A DNA stretch of 64,000 nt, from the IMG/VR virus record IMGVR_UViG_3300042375_000763, positions 1 to 64,000 of that record; one strand, given 5' to 3'. The DNA comes from a virus. Every line of letters starts with the position of its first letter. Position 1 is the first letter of the stretch. A model generated the notes under the pieces. That model did no database searches. It was not told the DNA's origin and saw only the letters and a program-made list of their open reading frames with translations. The translations under genes and the position numbers were made by a program. Shown one piece after another: positions 9,226 through 17,833 of this stretch.

Positions 9226-9563
9226 TGTGCCCAACCATGTGAAAGGTTTCTAGCTCTTACTTGCCATGGTGCAAGACCTCTATCTAGATCTTTAAGTCTA
9301 TTTTCAAGATCTACTACATTTGCGGATTCTGCTAGATATTCATCAATTTTATTCTTTTCGGTCTTTACTTTAAAAAAGTCACGAAAAGGTTTAAACTCAA
9401 ATTTAATTTCTTCGCCATCTGTTGCATCGTGTGCAACAGATTGAATATCTGATCTTGTAATACCTAGATCATGTAATTCTCTGTCGGAAAGTACTGATAA
9501 CTCTTTAAGAGTTCTAGTATACATTAAGTGTTTTTTATAAGCAGCAATTATTGCTCTTAGCAT
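9222..9563 (-). CDS. DUF1127-domain protein
   Basis: 113 aa. Residues ~15-45 carry the DUF1127 signature TRTLKELSVLSDRELHDLGITRSDI. The family is concentrated in Alphaproteobacteria; the Rhodobacter member CcaF1 is reported to bind RNA and influence RNA turnover. The phage version adds ~60 charged residues, longer than typical 45-70 aa members. A late promoter (TATAAATA) lies 33 nt upstream. A role in changing host RNA metabolism late in infection is inference. Confidence 0.75.
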   Translation of the reverse strand: MLRAIIAAYKKHLMYTRTLKELSVLSDRELHDLGITRSDIQSVAHDATDGEEIKFEFKPFRDFFKVKTEKNKIDEYLAESANVVDLENRLKDLDRGLAPWQVRARNLSHGWAQ

Positions 9564-9595
9564 GTCTGTCTCCTACTCTGTGTGTCATACGCCCT

Positions 9596-9603
9596 TATTT
9601 ATA
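9596..9603 (-). promoter_or_regulatory. T4-type late promoter
   Basis: TATAAATA, 33 nt before the DUF1127 gene. Confidence 0.65.
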
Positions 9604-9667
9604 GACATTATAACACAAGAATAGGTAATGAGTATTGACATTCCTGAAAGGCAGGTATTCGGTTATG

Positions 9668-9937
9668 TTATGGCAGGATCGGATCACTTACATCAGCAAG
9701 ATAATAATTACATCCTTCATATTTAGGAAATGATACTAATGACATCACATCTGGATATCTTCGACAACCTTCTGGCCTAGTTTCATATATATTACAACGA
9801 ATGGTTTCTTGATTGAAATGTTCACACCATCTTAGAGTAAACTTTGTTTTGTCTACATCATCATAGACACGAAATTTGCAACATACTGCACCACACTTGT
9901 CAGTAACACAGCTGCCTCTTACTTCTAATTCTCCCAT
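9668..9937 (-). CDS. YkgJ-type Cys-rich metal-cluster protein
   Basis: 89 aa with CVTDKCGAVCCKF, a second Cys in RWCEH, then CNIYETRPEGCRRYP. Spacing matches the YkgJ/UPF0153 family of putative zinc/iron-binding proteins. It lies 5 nt after the fibre-like gene. Role unknown. Confidence 0.65.
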   Translation of the reverse strand: MGELEVRGSCVTDKCGAVCCKFRVYDDVDKTKFTLRWCEHFNQETIRCNIYETRPEGCRRYPDVMSLVSFPKYEGCNYYLADVSDPILP

Positions 9938-9942
9938 TTAAA

Positions 9943-11769
9943 TTATACCCAGGCAAAATACTGTATAGTAGTTGCGCCTTGGTCAACGTTGCCGCCATAG
10001 TTATGAAACTCTATACTAAGTGTATCTGCAGCAGAAACCCATGCTCCTGCGATCATTAATCCATAAGGTAATGCAGTTCCAGAAGTTATCACAATTTTGT
10101 GATTAGTTGTTAATCCGCTTACAGTAAACGTTAATGTACTAGCTGATGTTTTATTAATTGAAGCAGGGTCTATTGATACAGAACCAGCAAGTATACTAGT
10201 GGCAGCAGAAAGATTTGTAGAAGTAGTAGCAGTGTTTGCATTACCATTAATTGAACCAGAAATAGTATTTGTGACTGTTAGATTAGTCAATGTACCTACT
10301 GTGGTTAGACTACTTGTAACTACATTGCTTGCTAGTGTCGTTCCAGTAATATTAGCAGCTGCTACTGAACCGGCAGTTCCTGACACATTCCCAGTAACAT
10401 TACCCGATAATACCTTACCCGATTCGAGTGTAATCCCTATGCTGTCTACTGTTGCAATTTTGGCAAGTGTAGTAGAGTTTAATGGGGTAGTCCACAACTC
10501 AATGGCACCGCCGTGATTAGTCAATGTTTGATTTCCAATTGCCTTGTAAATAATCCGAGTATTTCCAGCGCCTGGGATAGATGTACCGTCATGCGCTGTT
10601 CCACTGATACGCATGATCTCTTCGTCAGCCAATACTGCTGTAGGAGCGGCAACTGTACCGTTAAACCGACGAGCAACAAATGCTGCAAACGCATTTTGAC
10701 TATCATTGTAAATTCTTGATGGGATGCCAGGAGTATCATACTGTCCTGTTATGTGTAGCATAACTCCAGTGTTGAGAGGAGATATAAATGCGCCAGTTGC
10801 ACTACCTACTATACTCACGGCACCTTCGATACTATCAATAGTTGGCACCAACATCTTAACTTGACCATCTGATTTGACTGCAAACACTGGCTCTTCTTCT
10901 AAAATCTCGGTAAGTGATCCATTAGTTGGGTGTACATGAAATTGTCCAACTACGTTAATACTGCCAATGCCATTGGATGCAATAACTACATCTTCATCAT
11001 CATTTATTGCTTTTAGAATGGCATATTCGGTATTAGATGTATATGTACCTACTGTGGCTGCAAAATCACCGAATGAGAAATCTAATCCAGTAGAATCAAT
11101 AATAATTTGATCTTGATCATTAACTGTAACACCTGGGCCCAGTTTAACACCGCCAAGATCTGTATTAGTTGCTACTATAATCTGTAACGCGTTAGAACCG
11201 TCAATCTCAAATGCTTGTCCTATTTTTATTCCACCGAGTACTGTTGGTGATGCAACAGAAAGAGTAACTTCATTATCTGTATTCAGGTAAAGACCATCGC
11301 TGATTCCTACAGTATCAAAATAGAATTTTCTAGTATTTTGATCATATGTTAAATATTTGTTTAATCCAACAGATGCTGAATTAATATCATCTAATCTAGC
11401 AAATTTAACTTCACCGCCACCACCCATGGTTGACATCTGCTGTTGGATTCGCTGCAGGAATAGACCATAATGGTCGTCCATTTCCTTAAATGTTATAAAC
11501 TTTTCAGTAGAACTTTTACGAAGTGGGTCATCCCATCTTTGCTTTTCAATATTTGCAGGTGTTGCAGGAATATCATCACTCTTTTTAGTAAGATATTTTG
11601 CAGTTTTTTGTGCAATTGTTTCTTCTTCATTCACTTGAATATTAGTTTGCGGAGTTAAACTAATACTAGTTTCTTTTGATTCTTTAACTTCTTTAATCTC
11701 TTTATTTTGAAGTTTATTAGCTTCAGCAAGAAGTTTTTTAAATTCGTTTAGTGCGCTCATCTTTGCCAT
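9943..11769 (-). CDS. Fibre/structural repeat protein
   Basis: 608 aa. The N-terminal ~90 residues are Lys/Glu-rich and coiled-coil-like. The rest is Thr/Ser/Gly/Val-rich beta-repeat sequence (LYLNTDNEVTLSVASP, GTLTNLTVTN) as in phage tail-fibre shafts, closing with a compact C-terminal tip (WVSAADTLSIEFHNYGG...TTIQYFAWV). No chaperone domain seen. Probably a virion fibre or head decoration; the exact position is unknown. Confidence 0.65.
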   Translation of the reverse strand: MAKMSALNEFKKLLAEANKLQNKEIKEVKESKETSISLTPQTNIQVNEEETIAQKTAKYLTKKSDDIPATPANIEKQRWDDPLRKSSTEKFITFKEMDDHYGLFLQRIQQQMSTMGGGGEVKFARLDDINSASVGLNKYLTYDQNTRKFYFDTVGISDGLYLNTDNEVTLSVASPTVLGGIKIGQAFEIDGSNALQIIVATNTDLGGVKLGPGVTVNDQDQIIIDSTGLDFSFGDFAATVGTYTSNTEYAILKAINDDEDVVIASNGIGSINVVGQFHVHPTNGSLTEILEEEPVFAVKSDGQVKMLVPTIDSIEGAVSIVGSATGAFISPLNTGVMLHITGQYDTPGIPSRIYNDSQNAFAAFVARRFNGTVAAPTAVLADEEIMRISGTAHDGTSIPGAGNTRIIYKAIGNQTLTNHGGAIELWTTPLNSTTLAKIATVDSIGITLESGKVLSGNVTGNVSGTAGSVAAANITGTTLASNVVTSSLTTVGTLTNLTVTNTISGSINGNANTATTSTNLSAATSILAGSVSIDPASINKTSASTLTFTVSGLTTNHKIVITSGTALPYGLMIAGAWVSAADTLSIEFHNYGGNVDQGATTIQYFAWV

Positions 11770-12983
11770 CCTTTGATATATTCAGGTGAGAAGTTTGCTT
11801 TGCTAAATTGCAATCTATCTACTAATTTCAGTGCATTTTTACCGAGATGATCAATAGCAACAAAACCTTCTTGACCTGTTACTTCATAGCCATCCTTGGT
11901 TTTAAGAAATGTTCTCATATTATTTACTCTATTGAGTTTATCCAATAGTATGTACTTAACTTCGTCTACAATATTATAGATACGGAAAACATCGACAACA
12001 TCAGACCCATGTTCCTTGAAGTATGAAAGTATCTCATCACGCTTTTTAAATGAAGATTCTTTACCAGCATCTGACTTCTTTTTGTCTGCGTCTTTCTGAT
12101 AATAATCTTCTATATATTTAATCATATCAGCGATAAATTTCTTGGGGTCACCGATTCTCTGGCCTTCTCTCACTTTGACATTAATGAAAGCATTAACACG
12201 GATTCTACGCTCTTCATTATCTGAAAGTCCATCCAATACTGGTCTTTTTATCTTTGCAAATATTTTTCCTGCATCTGAAAGAAGAGCAGTTACGTGCTTT
12301 GTTTCTTCAGCAGTCATTGTAGCACTACCAGAAACATCCTTAAATACAGCATCAACAGACCAGACAGTTTTTACTTTTTTGAGATTTGTTGCAATCTCCT
12401 GTCCAAAACTCGCTGACATTGATTCAAAAGAGTCTCCTCCGTATGTTGTGTGCCATACCACACCGATTTTGGATCCAAGTATTTGTTTAGCAAGATCGCT
12501 TGTTTTTGGTACCGCATAAACAATCGTGTTAGGATGAAAAGTAATATACGATTCTCCATCAATGTTAACTTCTTTAATATCTTCGCGCGCATAAAGAAAA
12601 TCACCCTGTATCACGCCCTTAATACCAAGTTTTGGCAACTCAGCAAGAGCTAATTTCAATTTTGTGTTTAAATCACCTGATGTATCTGCATCAACGTCTG
12701 CATTAGTTTTATAGACTTTTGGGTTCTTGTTAAAGATACCTTTCTTTGCCACAAAGAATTTACCATCAGTTGGATCAATACCTGCAAAAACTGCAGGGGC
12801 ACCATCCCACTTAGTAGAAATATTCATTGGGGTTTTAGTATGACCGGCAAGTGTATCTCTTAGAACTCTCAAATGATTAATTGCTTGACGAGTACCTTCA
12901 ACACCGCCATCAATGATTGCATCAGCAAGATGCACCATATGTGAATTTTTTTCTTCTTCTAGATACTGTTTGAATGATAGCAT
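11757..12983 (-). CDS. KxDG ligase/nucleotidyltransferase-like protein (DUF6267-like)
   Basis: 408 aa. ISTKWDGAPAVFAG (~56-69) has the KxDG motif I of the DNA/RNA ligase superfamily, and GVIQGDFLYAR with FHPNTIVYAV resembles motifs III/IIIa. The C-terminal half is unique to this protein type, which is common in T4-like cyanophages as an uncharacterised protein. The N-terminus MLSFKQYLEEE matches its two neighbours and resembles the T4 capsid-targeting sequence. It overlaps the HAD gene by one base. Ligase activity is inferred from motif I only. Confidence 0.6.
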   Translation of the reverse strand: MLSFKQYLEEEKNSHMVHLADAIIDGGVEGTRQAINHLRVLRDTLAGHTKTPMNISTKWDGAPAVFAGIDPTDGKFFVAKKGIFNKNPKVYKTNADVDADTSGDLNTKLKLALAELPKLGIKGVIQGDFLYAREDIKEVNIDGESYITFHPNTIVYAVPKTSDLAKQILGSKIGVVWHTTYGGDSFESMSASFGQEIATNLKKVKTVWSVDAVFKDVSGSATMTAEETKHVTALLSDAGKIFAKIKRPVLDGLSDNEERRIRVNAFINVKVREGQRIGDPKKFIADMIKYIEDYYQKDADKKKSDAGKESSFKKRDEILSYFKEHGSDVVDVFRIYNIVDEVKYILLDKLNRVNNMRTFLKTKDGYEVTGQEGFVAIDHLGKNALKLVDRLQFSKANFSPEYIKGWQR

Positions 12984-13588
12984 TATACTTTCCTTACCGA
13001 TCCATCATGTTGGACATGATATGCTTCGAATGTTATATTAGGATAATTTTTTGCAAGAGCCTTAAACATAGTAATATTGGGCATTGCATCATCAAAGAAC
13101 CTGACTCTTTCATATTTACCACCACGCAAGTATTTATGGAAAATAAACCTCTTGTTTTTAGCAGATGAACCAAGGTTTAGATTACCTGATCGTTCGACAT
13201 AAACTTTGTCAATGTCAATTCCATATCTACGGAATGTATCAAGGAACTTGTTCTTGTTATCAAAATCTGGTCTTGCAGTGACAATAATAACCTTTGATCC
13301 CACATTGACTGCATTCTTAATAATTGCCTTTGCTTTTTTGATCATAGACCAAATTGGAATTGAAGTATCGTGAAAAATTTCGGCACTTCTAAATTCACCA
13401 TAGTCGTATGTTTCACCTGGTTTTATTTTATATTCATTGTATTGTTGATTGTCAAGGGTTCTTACTAGTTTTCCGTCTTTCATTATCTTGACGAGTGCTT
13501 TAGTACGAAATAGAGTCTCATCAATATCAAATATTGTGAGACCCTTTCCATTAGATTGCTCAGTAATGAATTGTTTAAATGATTGCAT
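12983..13588 (-). CDS. HAD-superfamily phosphatase
   Basis: 201 aa. FDIDETLF is the catalytic DxDxT motif, VIIVTARPDF is motif II, and VRFFDDAMPN is the acidic motif IV, as in polynucleotide 3'-phosphatases of the HAD fold. N-terminus MQSFKQFITEQ is capsid-targeting-like. It abuts the KxDG protein, so an end-healing plus sealing pair is plausible but unproven. Confidence 0.75.
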   Translation of the reverse strand: MQSFKQFITEQSNGKGLTIFDIDETLFRTKALVKIMKDGKLVRTLDNQQYNEYKIKPGETYDYGEFRSAEIFHDTSIPIWSMIKKAKAIIKNAVNVGSKVIIVTARPDFDNKNKFLDTFRRYGIDIDKVYVERSGNLNLGSSAKNKRFIFHKYLRGGKYERVRFFDDAMPNITMFKALAKNYPNITFEAYHVQHDGSVRKV

Positions 13589-13605
13589 TTATTTACTACT
13601 TTAAA

Positions 13606-14616
13606 TTATACTAATTTACCAGTTTGGAGGCAAGTACTCCCTATAGAAGAAAGTGGATCACTTTGAGACTGAAATTTATGGGTCTGTGTTGCAAATTTCT
13701 TATCGTTGTGATAAAAACTAGTAATAGAACCATTTGTTTTTACTGTAATATTTTTAGGATCATTAAGAATGTGTTCATGTTCTGATTCTGGGTGTGAGGT
13801 ATGATGTTGGATACCTTTGGCAGTTTTATATGTAGTATGTTTTATAAAATTATGACCTGCATTTTGTAAAGGTGTATTTCTTGCCTTTAAAACATCACGA
13901 ATGTGATTAACCACTTCTTTATGTTGTCCGCTATCTAATTTTTGTTGTAATTCAGCGCCGTGTTCACCTGCAATAGTACGTAATAATTTTTTATTGCGGC
14001 TTATGATATCAGCTTTTACTGCCGGATTTGAATTTAATTCTGCTTTTCTATCATCTCTATTATTTTTATTTAAGTTAGGATAGTCTTTAAGAATATCACT
14101 TTTATGTTTTTCGTGCATTTCTTTAGCTTTGGAACCAGCAGATTCAATACCTAAATTAGAAGTTGTTATATTTTTATTAGAATTATCAGATACTTTTAGA
14201 CTAACTCCGTGATATGTCGGTTTATCTGAAGATTTCTTTTTAGTATGAATCATAAGATCAGAAGGATCTTCTTTTTGAGTAGAATGAATACCAGTAGATC
14301 TATGTATGTCACCAGGTTTTGAAGTCCATTGAACTTGGTGTATTGTATGGCCCGCAGGTAATTTTGTTTTTATGTTGTCTGCTGCCGCTTTAGCTCTATC
14401 ATTTGCTTTTTTATAATCATCAGGGTGCATTGAAGCTTTTAATTTATCATGTGCTTCTTCTGGACTATAACCATTTGAATCTTTATGGTGAGTCATGTGT
14501 TTACCACCGTTTAAATGATATCCAGTTAATAATTCATGCATGACACCTTTAGTATTATTAGAAACAGAATTTTTAGTTTCCTCATCAAGATGCATAAAAG
14601 ATTTAAATCTCAACAT
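13606..14616 (-). CDS. Head-type protein with possible PD-(D/E)xK nuclease core
   Basis: 336 aa, His-rich. N-terminus MLRFKSFMHLDEE matches the two following genes. Residues ~115-150 contain DPSDLMIHT...YHGVSLKVSD, the spacing expected of a D...(S/E)xK nuclease core, preceded by a conserved Glu region. A late promoter lies 24-31 nt upstream. Nuclease activity is a guess; expression late and packaging are better supported. Confidence 0.5.
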   Translation of the reverse strand: MLRFKSFMHLDEETKNSVSNNTKGVMHELLTGYHLNGGKHMTHHKDSNGYSPEEAHDKLKASMHPDDYKKANDRAKAAADNIKTKLPAGHTIHQVQWTSKPGDIHRSTGIHSTQKEDPSDLMIHTKKKSSDKPTYHGVSLKVSDNSNKNITTSNLGIESAGSKAKEMHEKHKSDILKDYPNLNKNNRDDRKAELNSNPAVKADIISRNKKLLRTIAGEHGAELQQKLDSGQHKEVVNHIRDVLKARNTPLQNAGHNFIKHTTYKTAKGIQHHTSHPESEHEHILNDPKNITVKTNGSITSFYHNDKKFATQTHKFQSQSDPLSSIGSTCLQTGKLV

Positions 14617-14639
14617 TAGATAAACTCCTATTTTTTACT

Positions 14640-14647
14640 TATTTATA
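14640..14647 (-). promoter_or_regulatory. T4-type late promoter
   Basis: TATAAATA upstream of the 13606-14616 gene. Confidence 0.65.
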
Positions 14648-14659
14648 AAGTAAAAAAAA

Positions 14660-14857
14660 TTAAGTTCCTTGATGAAACTCATGTTTTACTGCAAAGAACA
14701 TTGGAGTCCAGCCATTAAAGCCAGAGCCAAGATTTAGTTTTCGGCAAAGATCTTTTGCTTTCTTTTCCTCAAATGATAATTCAATAAGTACATCACCACC
14801 TTTTTCATAGATGTTATATGCGGCGGCTGCATTAGTCTTTTTTACAATATAACTCAC
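14660..14857 (-). CDS. Conserved small protein after gp41
   Basis: 65 aa, IVKKTNAAAAYNIYEKGGDVLIELSFEEKKAKDLCRKLN. Overlaps the helicase stop by 4 nt, so it is co-translated with it. No known motif. Confidence 0.6.
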   Translation of the reverse strand: MSYIVKKTNAAAAYNIYEKGGDVLIELSFEEKKAKDLCRKLNLGSGFNGWTPMFFAVKHEFHQGT

Positions 14858-16278
14858 AATATATCCTCTGCTTCTTTCAATTTCTTTTTCCGTTTACTTG
14901 ACACATCAGCCCATTCATCATTAAATGCACTTTTGTCAAATACAGGTTTATCTTCATCTTTGGTAGTTTTACTTTCAGACATTACTTTGTTTTGTGCATC
15001 TTCCTCCAGATCAAAGATTTTCATTTTTGCACGGTCGATACCAACCATGAATCTCTTGTAATATGATAAATCACCCCATCGGTTTTTCAATTGTTTTATC
15101 ATCAATTGTTTACGTTCTTCAAGTTCCTCATTACTGATTAAACCAAAAATAGCATCAGCTGTATGAGCTATACCCATGGATTCTGATGTATTGGACAAGT
15201 CAACATCAGAACTGTCATACGCGCTACGGTTAAATTGTGATGATGTGACAATAGCAACACCAAATTCCATTGCAAGACCACGAACTTCTTCGGCAATAGA
15301 TTTAACCAATGTGTATGAATTTGCAGAAGCAGCACCTTTGACACGAGATGACGAACAGATATTTAAATAGTCAATAAAGATGATATCCGGCGTAAAATTT
15401 TTCTTGAGTCTAAGTTCGTTTAATAGATGTCGAAAATGTCCAGAATGTGCAGAACCAGTTGGATATTCTTTGATGATTAATTTACCAGGTGTTTTACTTT
15501 TGATTTTATTGACACGAGATTGGTATACTTCCTTTGGTAATACCAATAAATCATCAAGTCTAGTATCTAATAAATTAGCATCTATTCGGCGGGCAACTTC
15601 TTCCTCGGGTAGTTCCATTGTAATATATAAAACATTTCTTCCGAACATCAAACTTGTCGCTGCCAAGTGACATTTAATAAGTGATTTACCACCACCAGTC
15701 GTAGCAAGTAAAACTGTCATTGACTTTCTTGGAAGGCCACCTTTTGTAATTTTATTGAAGATATCAATGTCAAATGATAGACGCTCTTCTTTTCTGTGAT
15801 AATATTCATACCGATCATCAAAATCCTCAAGAAAATCGTGACCTACACTGCTGTCAAAACTGATACCCAATGAATCTGATAATAGTTTAGGTAGAGCACC
15901 TTTATCAAAATCTTTATCTTGACCATCTAGAATTAGAATTGCTTTGCGGATTGAGTTATAAAGATCTTTGTCTTGACAGAATTTTTCTGTTTCACTTAAG
16001 AGCCATTCTTGATTTGTATTATTATCAATAGCAAGTTCATCAATAGATTTGCATACCTCTTTATATGCATCTTCATTCAAGTCTTTTCGATTGTCAATGG
16101 AAATTTTAAGTGCTTCAATCGACGGAGGTTCTTTATACTTTTCTACATACTCCGAATAAGTAGAAAAGATCTTTTTGTGCGTATTTTCATCGAAATACTC
16201 ATCTTTAATATAAGGGAAAACCTTGCGGGAAAATTCTTCATTAAATAAAAGATTCGAAATAATTGTCTTTTCTATCAT
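14854..16278 (-). CDS. 41: Replicative DNA helicase gp41
   Basis: About 474 aa, the length of T4 gp41. The RecA-fold motor shows Walker A LLATTGGGKSL, MELPEEEVARR, Walker B PDIIFIDYLNI and VTSSQFNRSA (motif H3/H4). It unwinds ahead of the fork and is loaded by gp59. The ATG at 16278 is chosen because AGAGGTGG lies 6 nt upstream. The C-terminal tail is Lys/Asp-rich. It follows uvsX-C as in T4-like phages. Confidence 0.93.
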   Translation of the reverse strand: MIEKTIISNLLFNEEFSRKVFPYIKDEYFDENTHKKIFSTYSEYVEKYKEPPSIEALKISIDNRKDLNEDAYKEVCKSIDELAIDNNTNQEWLLSETEKFCQDKDLYNSIRKAILILDGQDKDFDKGALPKLLSDSLGISFDSSVGHDFLEDFDDRYEYYHRKEERLSFDIDIFNKITKGGLPRKSMTVLLATTGGGKSLIKCHLAATSLMFGRNVLYITMELPEEEVARRIDANLLDTRLDDLLVLPKEVYQSRVNKIKSKTPGKLIIKEYPTGSAHSGHFRHLLNELRLKKNFTPDIIFIDYLNICSSSRVKGAASANSYTLVKSIAEEVRGLAMEFGVAIVTSSQFNRSAYDSSDVDLSNTSESMGIAHTADAIFGLISNEELEERKQLMIKQLKNRWGDLSYYKRFMVGIDRAKMKIFDLEEDAQNKVMSESKTTKDEDKPVFDKSAFNDEWADVSSKRKKKLKEAEDIL

Positions 16279-16351
16279 AAACCACCTCTTTGGAAACAAA
16301 TTATGCTCTGATCATTGCTGATCAGAGCAGTCTTAAATCATAATAACATAC

Positions 16352-16903
16352 TTATTCGTCGATGTCAACATCTTCTTCATCATCGTCAATACGTGTTTGT
16401 GATCCACCAGATCCACCACCAGTCAATTTAAACTTACGTTCAACATAGTCTTTAAAAACTTTGTCTTTGATTAGATTTTCAAAGTATGCATCATTATTCT
16501 CAATGTCTTTTGCACGATAACTCTTTTCAGAGATTTCACCGGTTTCCATATCCACAGTCTGATACCAACCAACTTTTGGTTTAATAATGTGTCCAGATTC
16601 TTGAGCAAGCTCAAATAGTGAGGACCATTTATAGATACCGCTGTCAAAGAATACACTGAATGGAAGCTTTGACTTTTCCTTGACATAACGAGACTTTTCA
16701 ATGTTGATAGTAAATTTGAAACCCGCGAGTTCAGTTCCATCTTTCTCCTGTGATTTGGAGATGATAAAGATTTGGTTGGCCGAGTAATAGATACCAGTAT
16801 TATGTGTTACTACTCCATTTCTTAGAATATAATGTTCGACTTCGTTTACAGATAAATCGTAAACAGGCTTTTTACCTACACTTTTAATTTGCGATATTTT
16901 CAT
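16352..16903 (-). CDS. uvsX: UvsX recombinase C-terminal part with split-intein C half
   Basis: 183 aa. Residues 1-35 form the intein C fragment: VYDLSVNEVEHY (block F) and NGVVTHN (block G, penultimate His and terminal Asn). The extein starts with Thr, TGIYYSANQIFIISK, exactly where T4 UvsX reads VSGGTAVMYSAN. The rest is the UvsX C-terminus, ending in the usual acidic tail. A ribosome site (AAAGGA) precedes its own ATG, so this half is translated separately and must be trans-spliced to the N half at 17834-18739. Confidence 0.9.
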   Translation of the reverse strand: MKISQIKSVGKKPVYDLSVNEVEHYILRNGVVTHNTGIYYSANQIFIISKSQEKDGTELAGFKFTINIEKSRYVKEKSKLPFSVFFDSGIYKWSSLFELAQESGHIIKPKVGWYQTVDMETGEISEKSYRAKDIENNDAYFENLIKDKVFKDYVERKFKLTGGGSGGSQTRIDDDEEDVDIDE

Positions 16904-17786
16904 CTTTTTTCCTTTTGTTGTTATTCCAACCCTGATAAAGTCTACCGAACTTCCACCCTTCTGGCAATTCTTTTTCTGACTTTATCTTTATGTTTTCTAT
17001 ACCATTATTAATCCATTTGCTACCAGTGGATTTTTTTTCTGATAATGTGTAAGGATTAACCCACAGTTTTTTGTCATATGAATCTGATAAATCTTTATGG
17101 ATTCTTACAGTTGCACCTGTTTCTTTATTTTTTAACATAATAAGATTTTTTCTTCCTATTTTCTTTTTATGTTCTTCAGATTTAGGTTTTTTTGCTATAT
17201 TTTCAATCCATTCTTGAACTTTCTCAGGAGACCTAGTTTCTCTGCTATTGGCGATTGCAATTTTACTTCTAGTTTCGTCAGAATGAGTTTTTCCATAAAA
17301 TCCATTTTTATCACCCGAAGATCCTCTTTTCTTTCTTTCCTCTGAGGTTAAAATAGTACCTTTAGAAACACCTACATATTCACCGTTTAGAACTTTTTTA
17401 TGATTTCTTGGCAACCTTACTGTTTTACCTGTTCTGGTATTTTTATATGTTGCGTAATCTGAATCACTAAAAGTATTTACTGATGCTAATGATAAATTAA
17501 AATATTCTGTATCTGCAACAACATCTAAGTGTTTTTGTATTTCATACTCATACTTTAATGTTTCTTTATAATCTTCAAACGTGGCTAAAATTTCAGTTTC
17601 AATAATATCTTCATTTATGTAATCTTTAAAAAATTTATAAGTCGAAGAACCATAGTATGGTTTATTTCTTTTATCATAAATAACACCCTCAAATAGTGTT
17701 GAATTTGATTTAGAACCTATATACATATATGGTTCTTCGCCTCTTTCTTTGCGTTTTGTAAAAGTAAGTTTATATACACAGTGCAT
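16884..17786 (-). CDS. GIY-YIG homing endonuclease inside the fractured uvsX
   Basis: 300 aa. The GIY-YIG domain is CVYKLTFTKR...YMYIGSKS at 3-30 with YYGSSTYKFFKDY. NUMOD-type DNA-binding segments (GKTHSDETRSKIA, KPKSEEHKKKIGRKN) follow. It sits between the two intein halves and overlaps the IntC gene by 20 nt. A late promoter at 17823-17830 drives it, as for T4 homing nucleases. It presumably spreads the split-intein arrangement to intein-free uvsX alleles (inference). Confidence 0.9.
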   Translation of the reverse strand: MHCVYKLTFTKRKERGEEPYMYIGSKSNSTLFEGVIYDKRNKPYYGSSTYKFFKDYINEDIIETEILATFEDYKETLKYEYEIQKHLDVVADTEYFNLSLASVNTFSDSDYATYKNTRTGKTVRLPRNHKKVLNGEYVGVSKGTILTSEERKKRGSSGDKNGFYGKTHSDETRSKIAIANSRETRSPEKVQEWIENIAKKPKSEEHKKKIGRKNLIMLKNKETGATVRIHKDLSDSYDKKLWVNPYTLSEKKSTGSKWINNGIENIKIKSEKELPEGWKFGRLYQGWNNNKRKKDENIAN

Positions 17787-17822
17787 TTTGGTATCCTTAG
17801 TTAACAGTATAGTAGATACCTG

Positions 17823-17830
17823 TATTTATA
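17823..17830 (-). promoter_or_regulatory. T4-type late promoter
   Basis: TATAAATA 37 nt before the GIY-YIG gene that separates the uvsX halves. Confidence 0.65.
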
Positions 17831-17833
17831 AAT

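Noticed and set aside
10199-10739. Extra ORFs opposite and in other frames of the fibre gene
   Set aside because: The low-complexity Thr/Val/Ala codon pattern creates long antisense frames; no ribosome sites or motifs.
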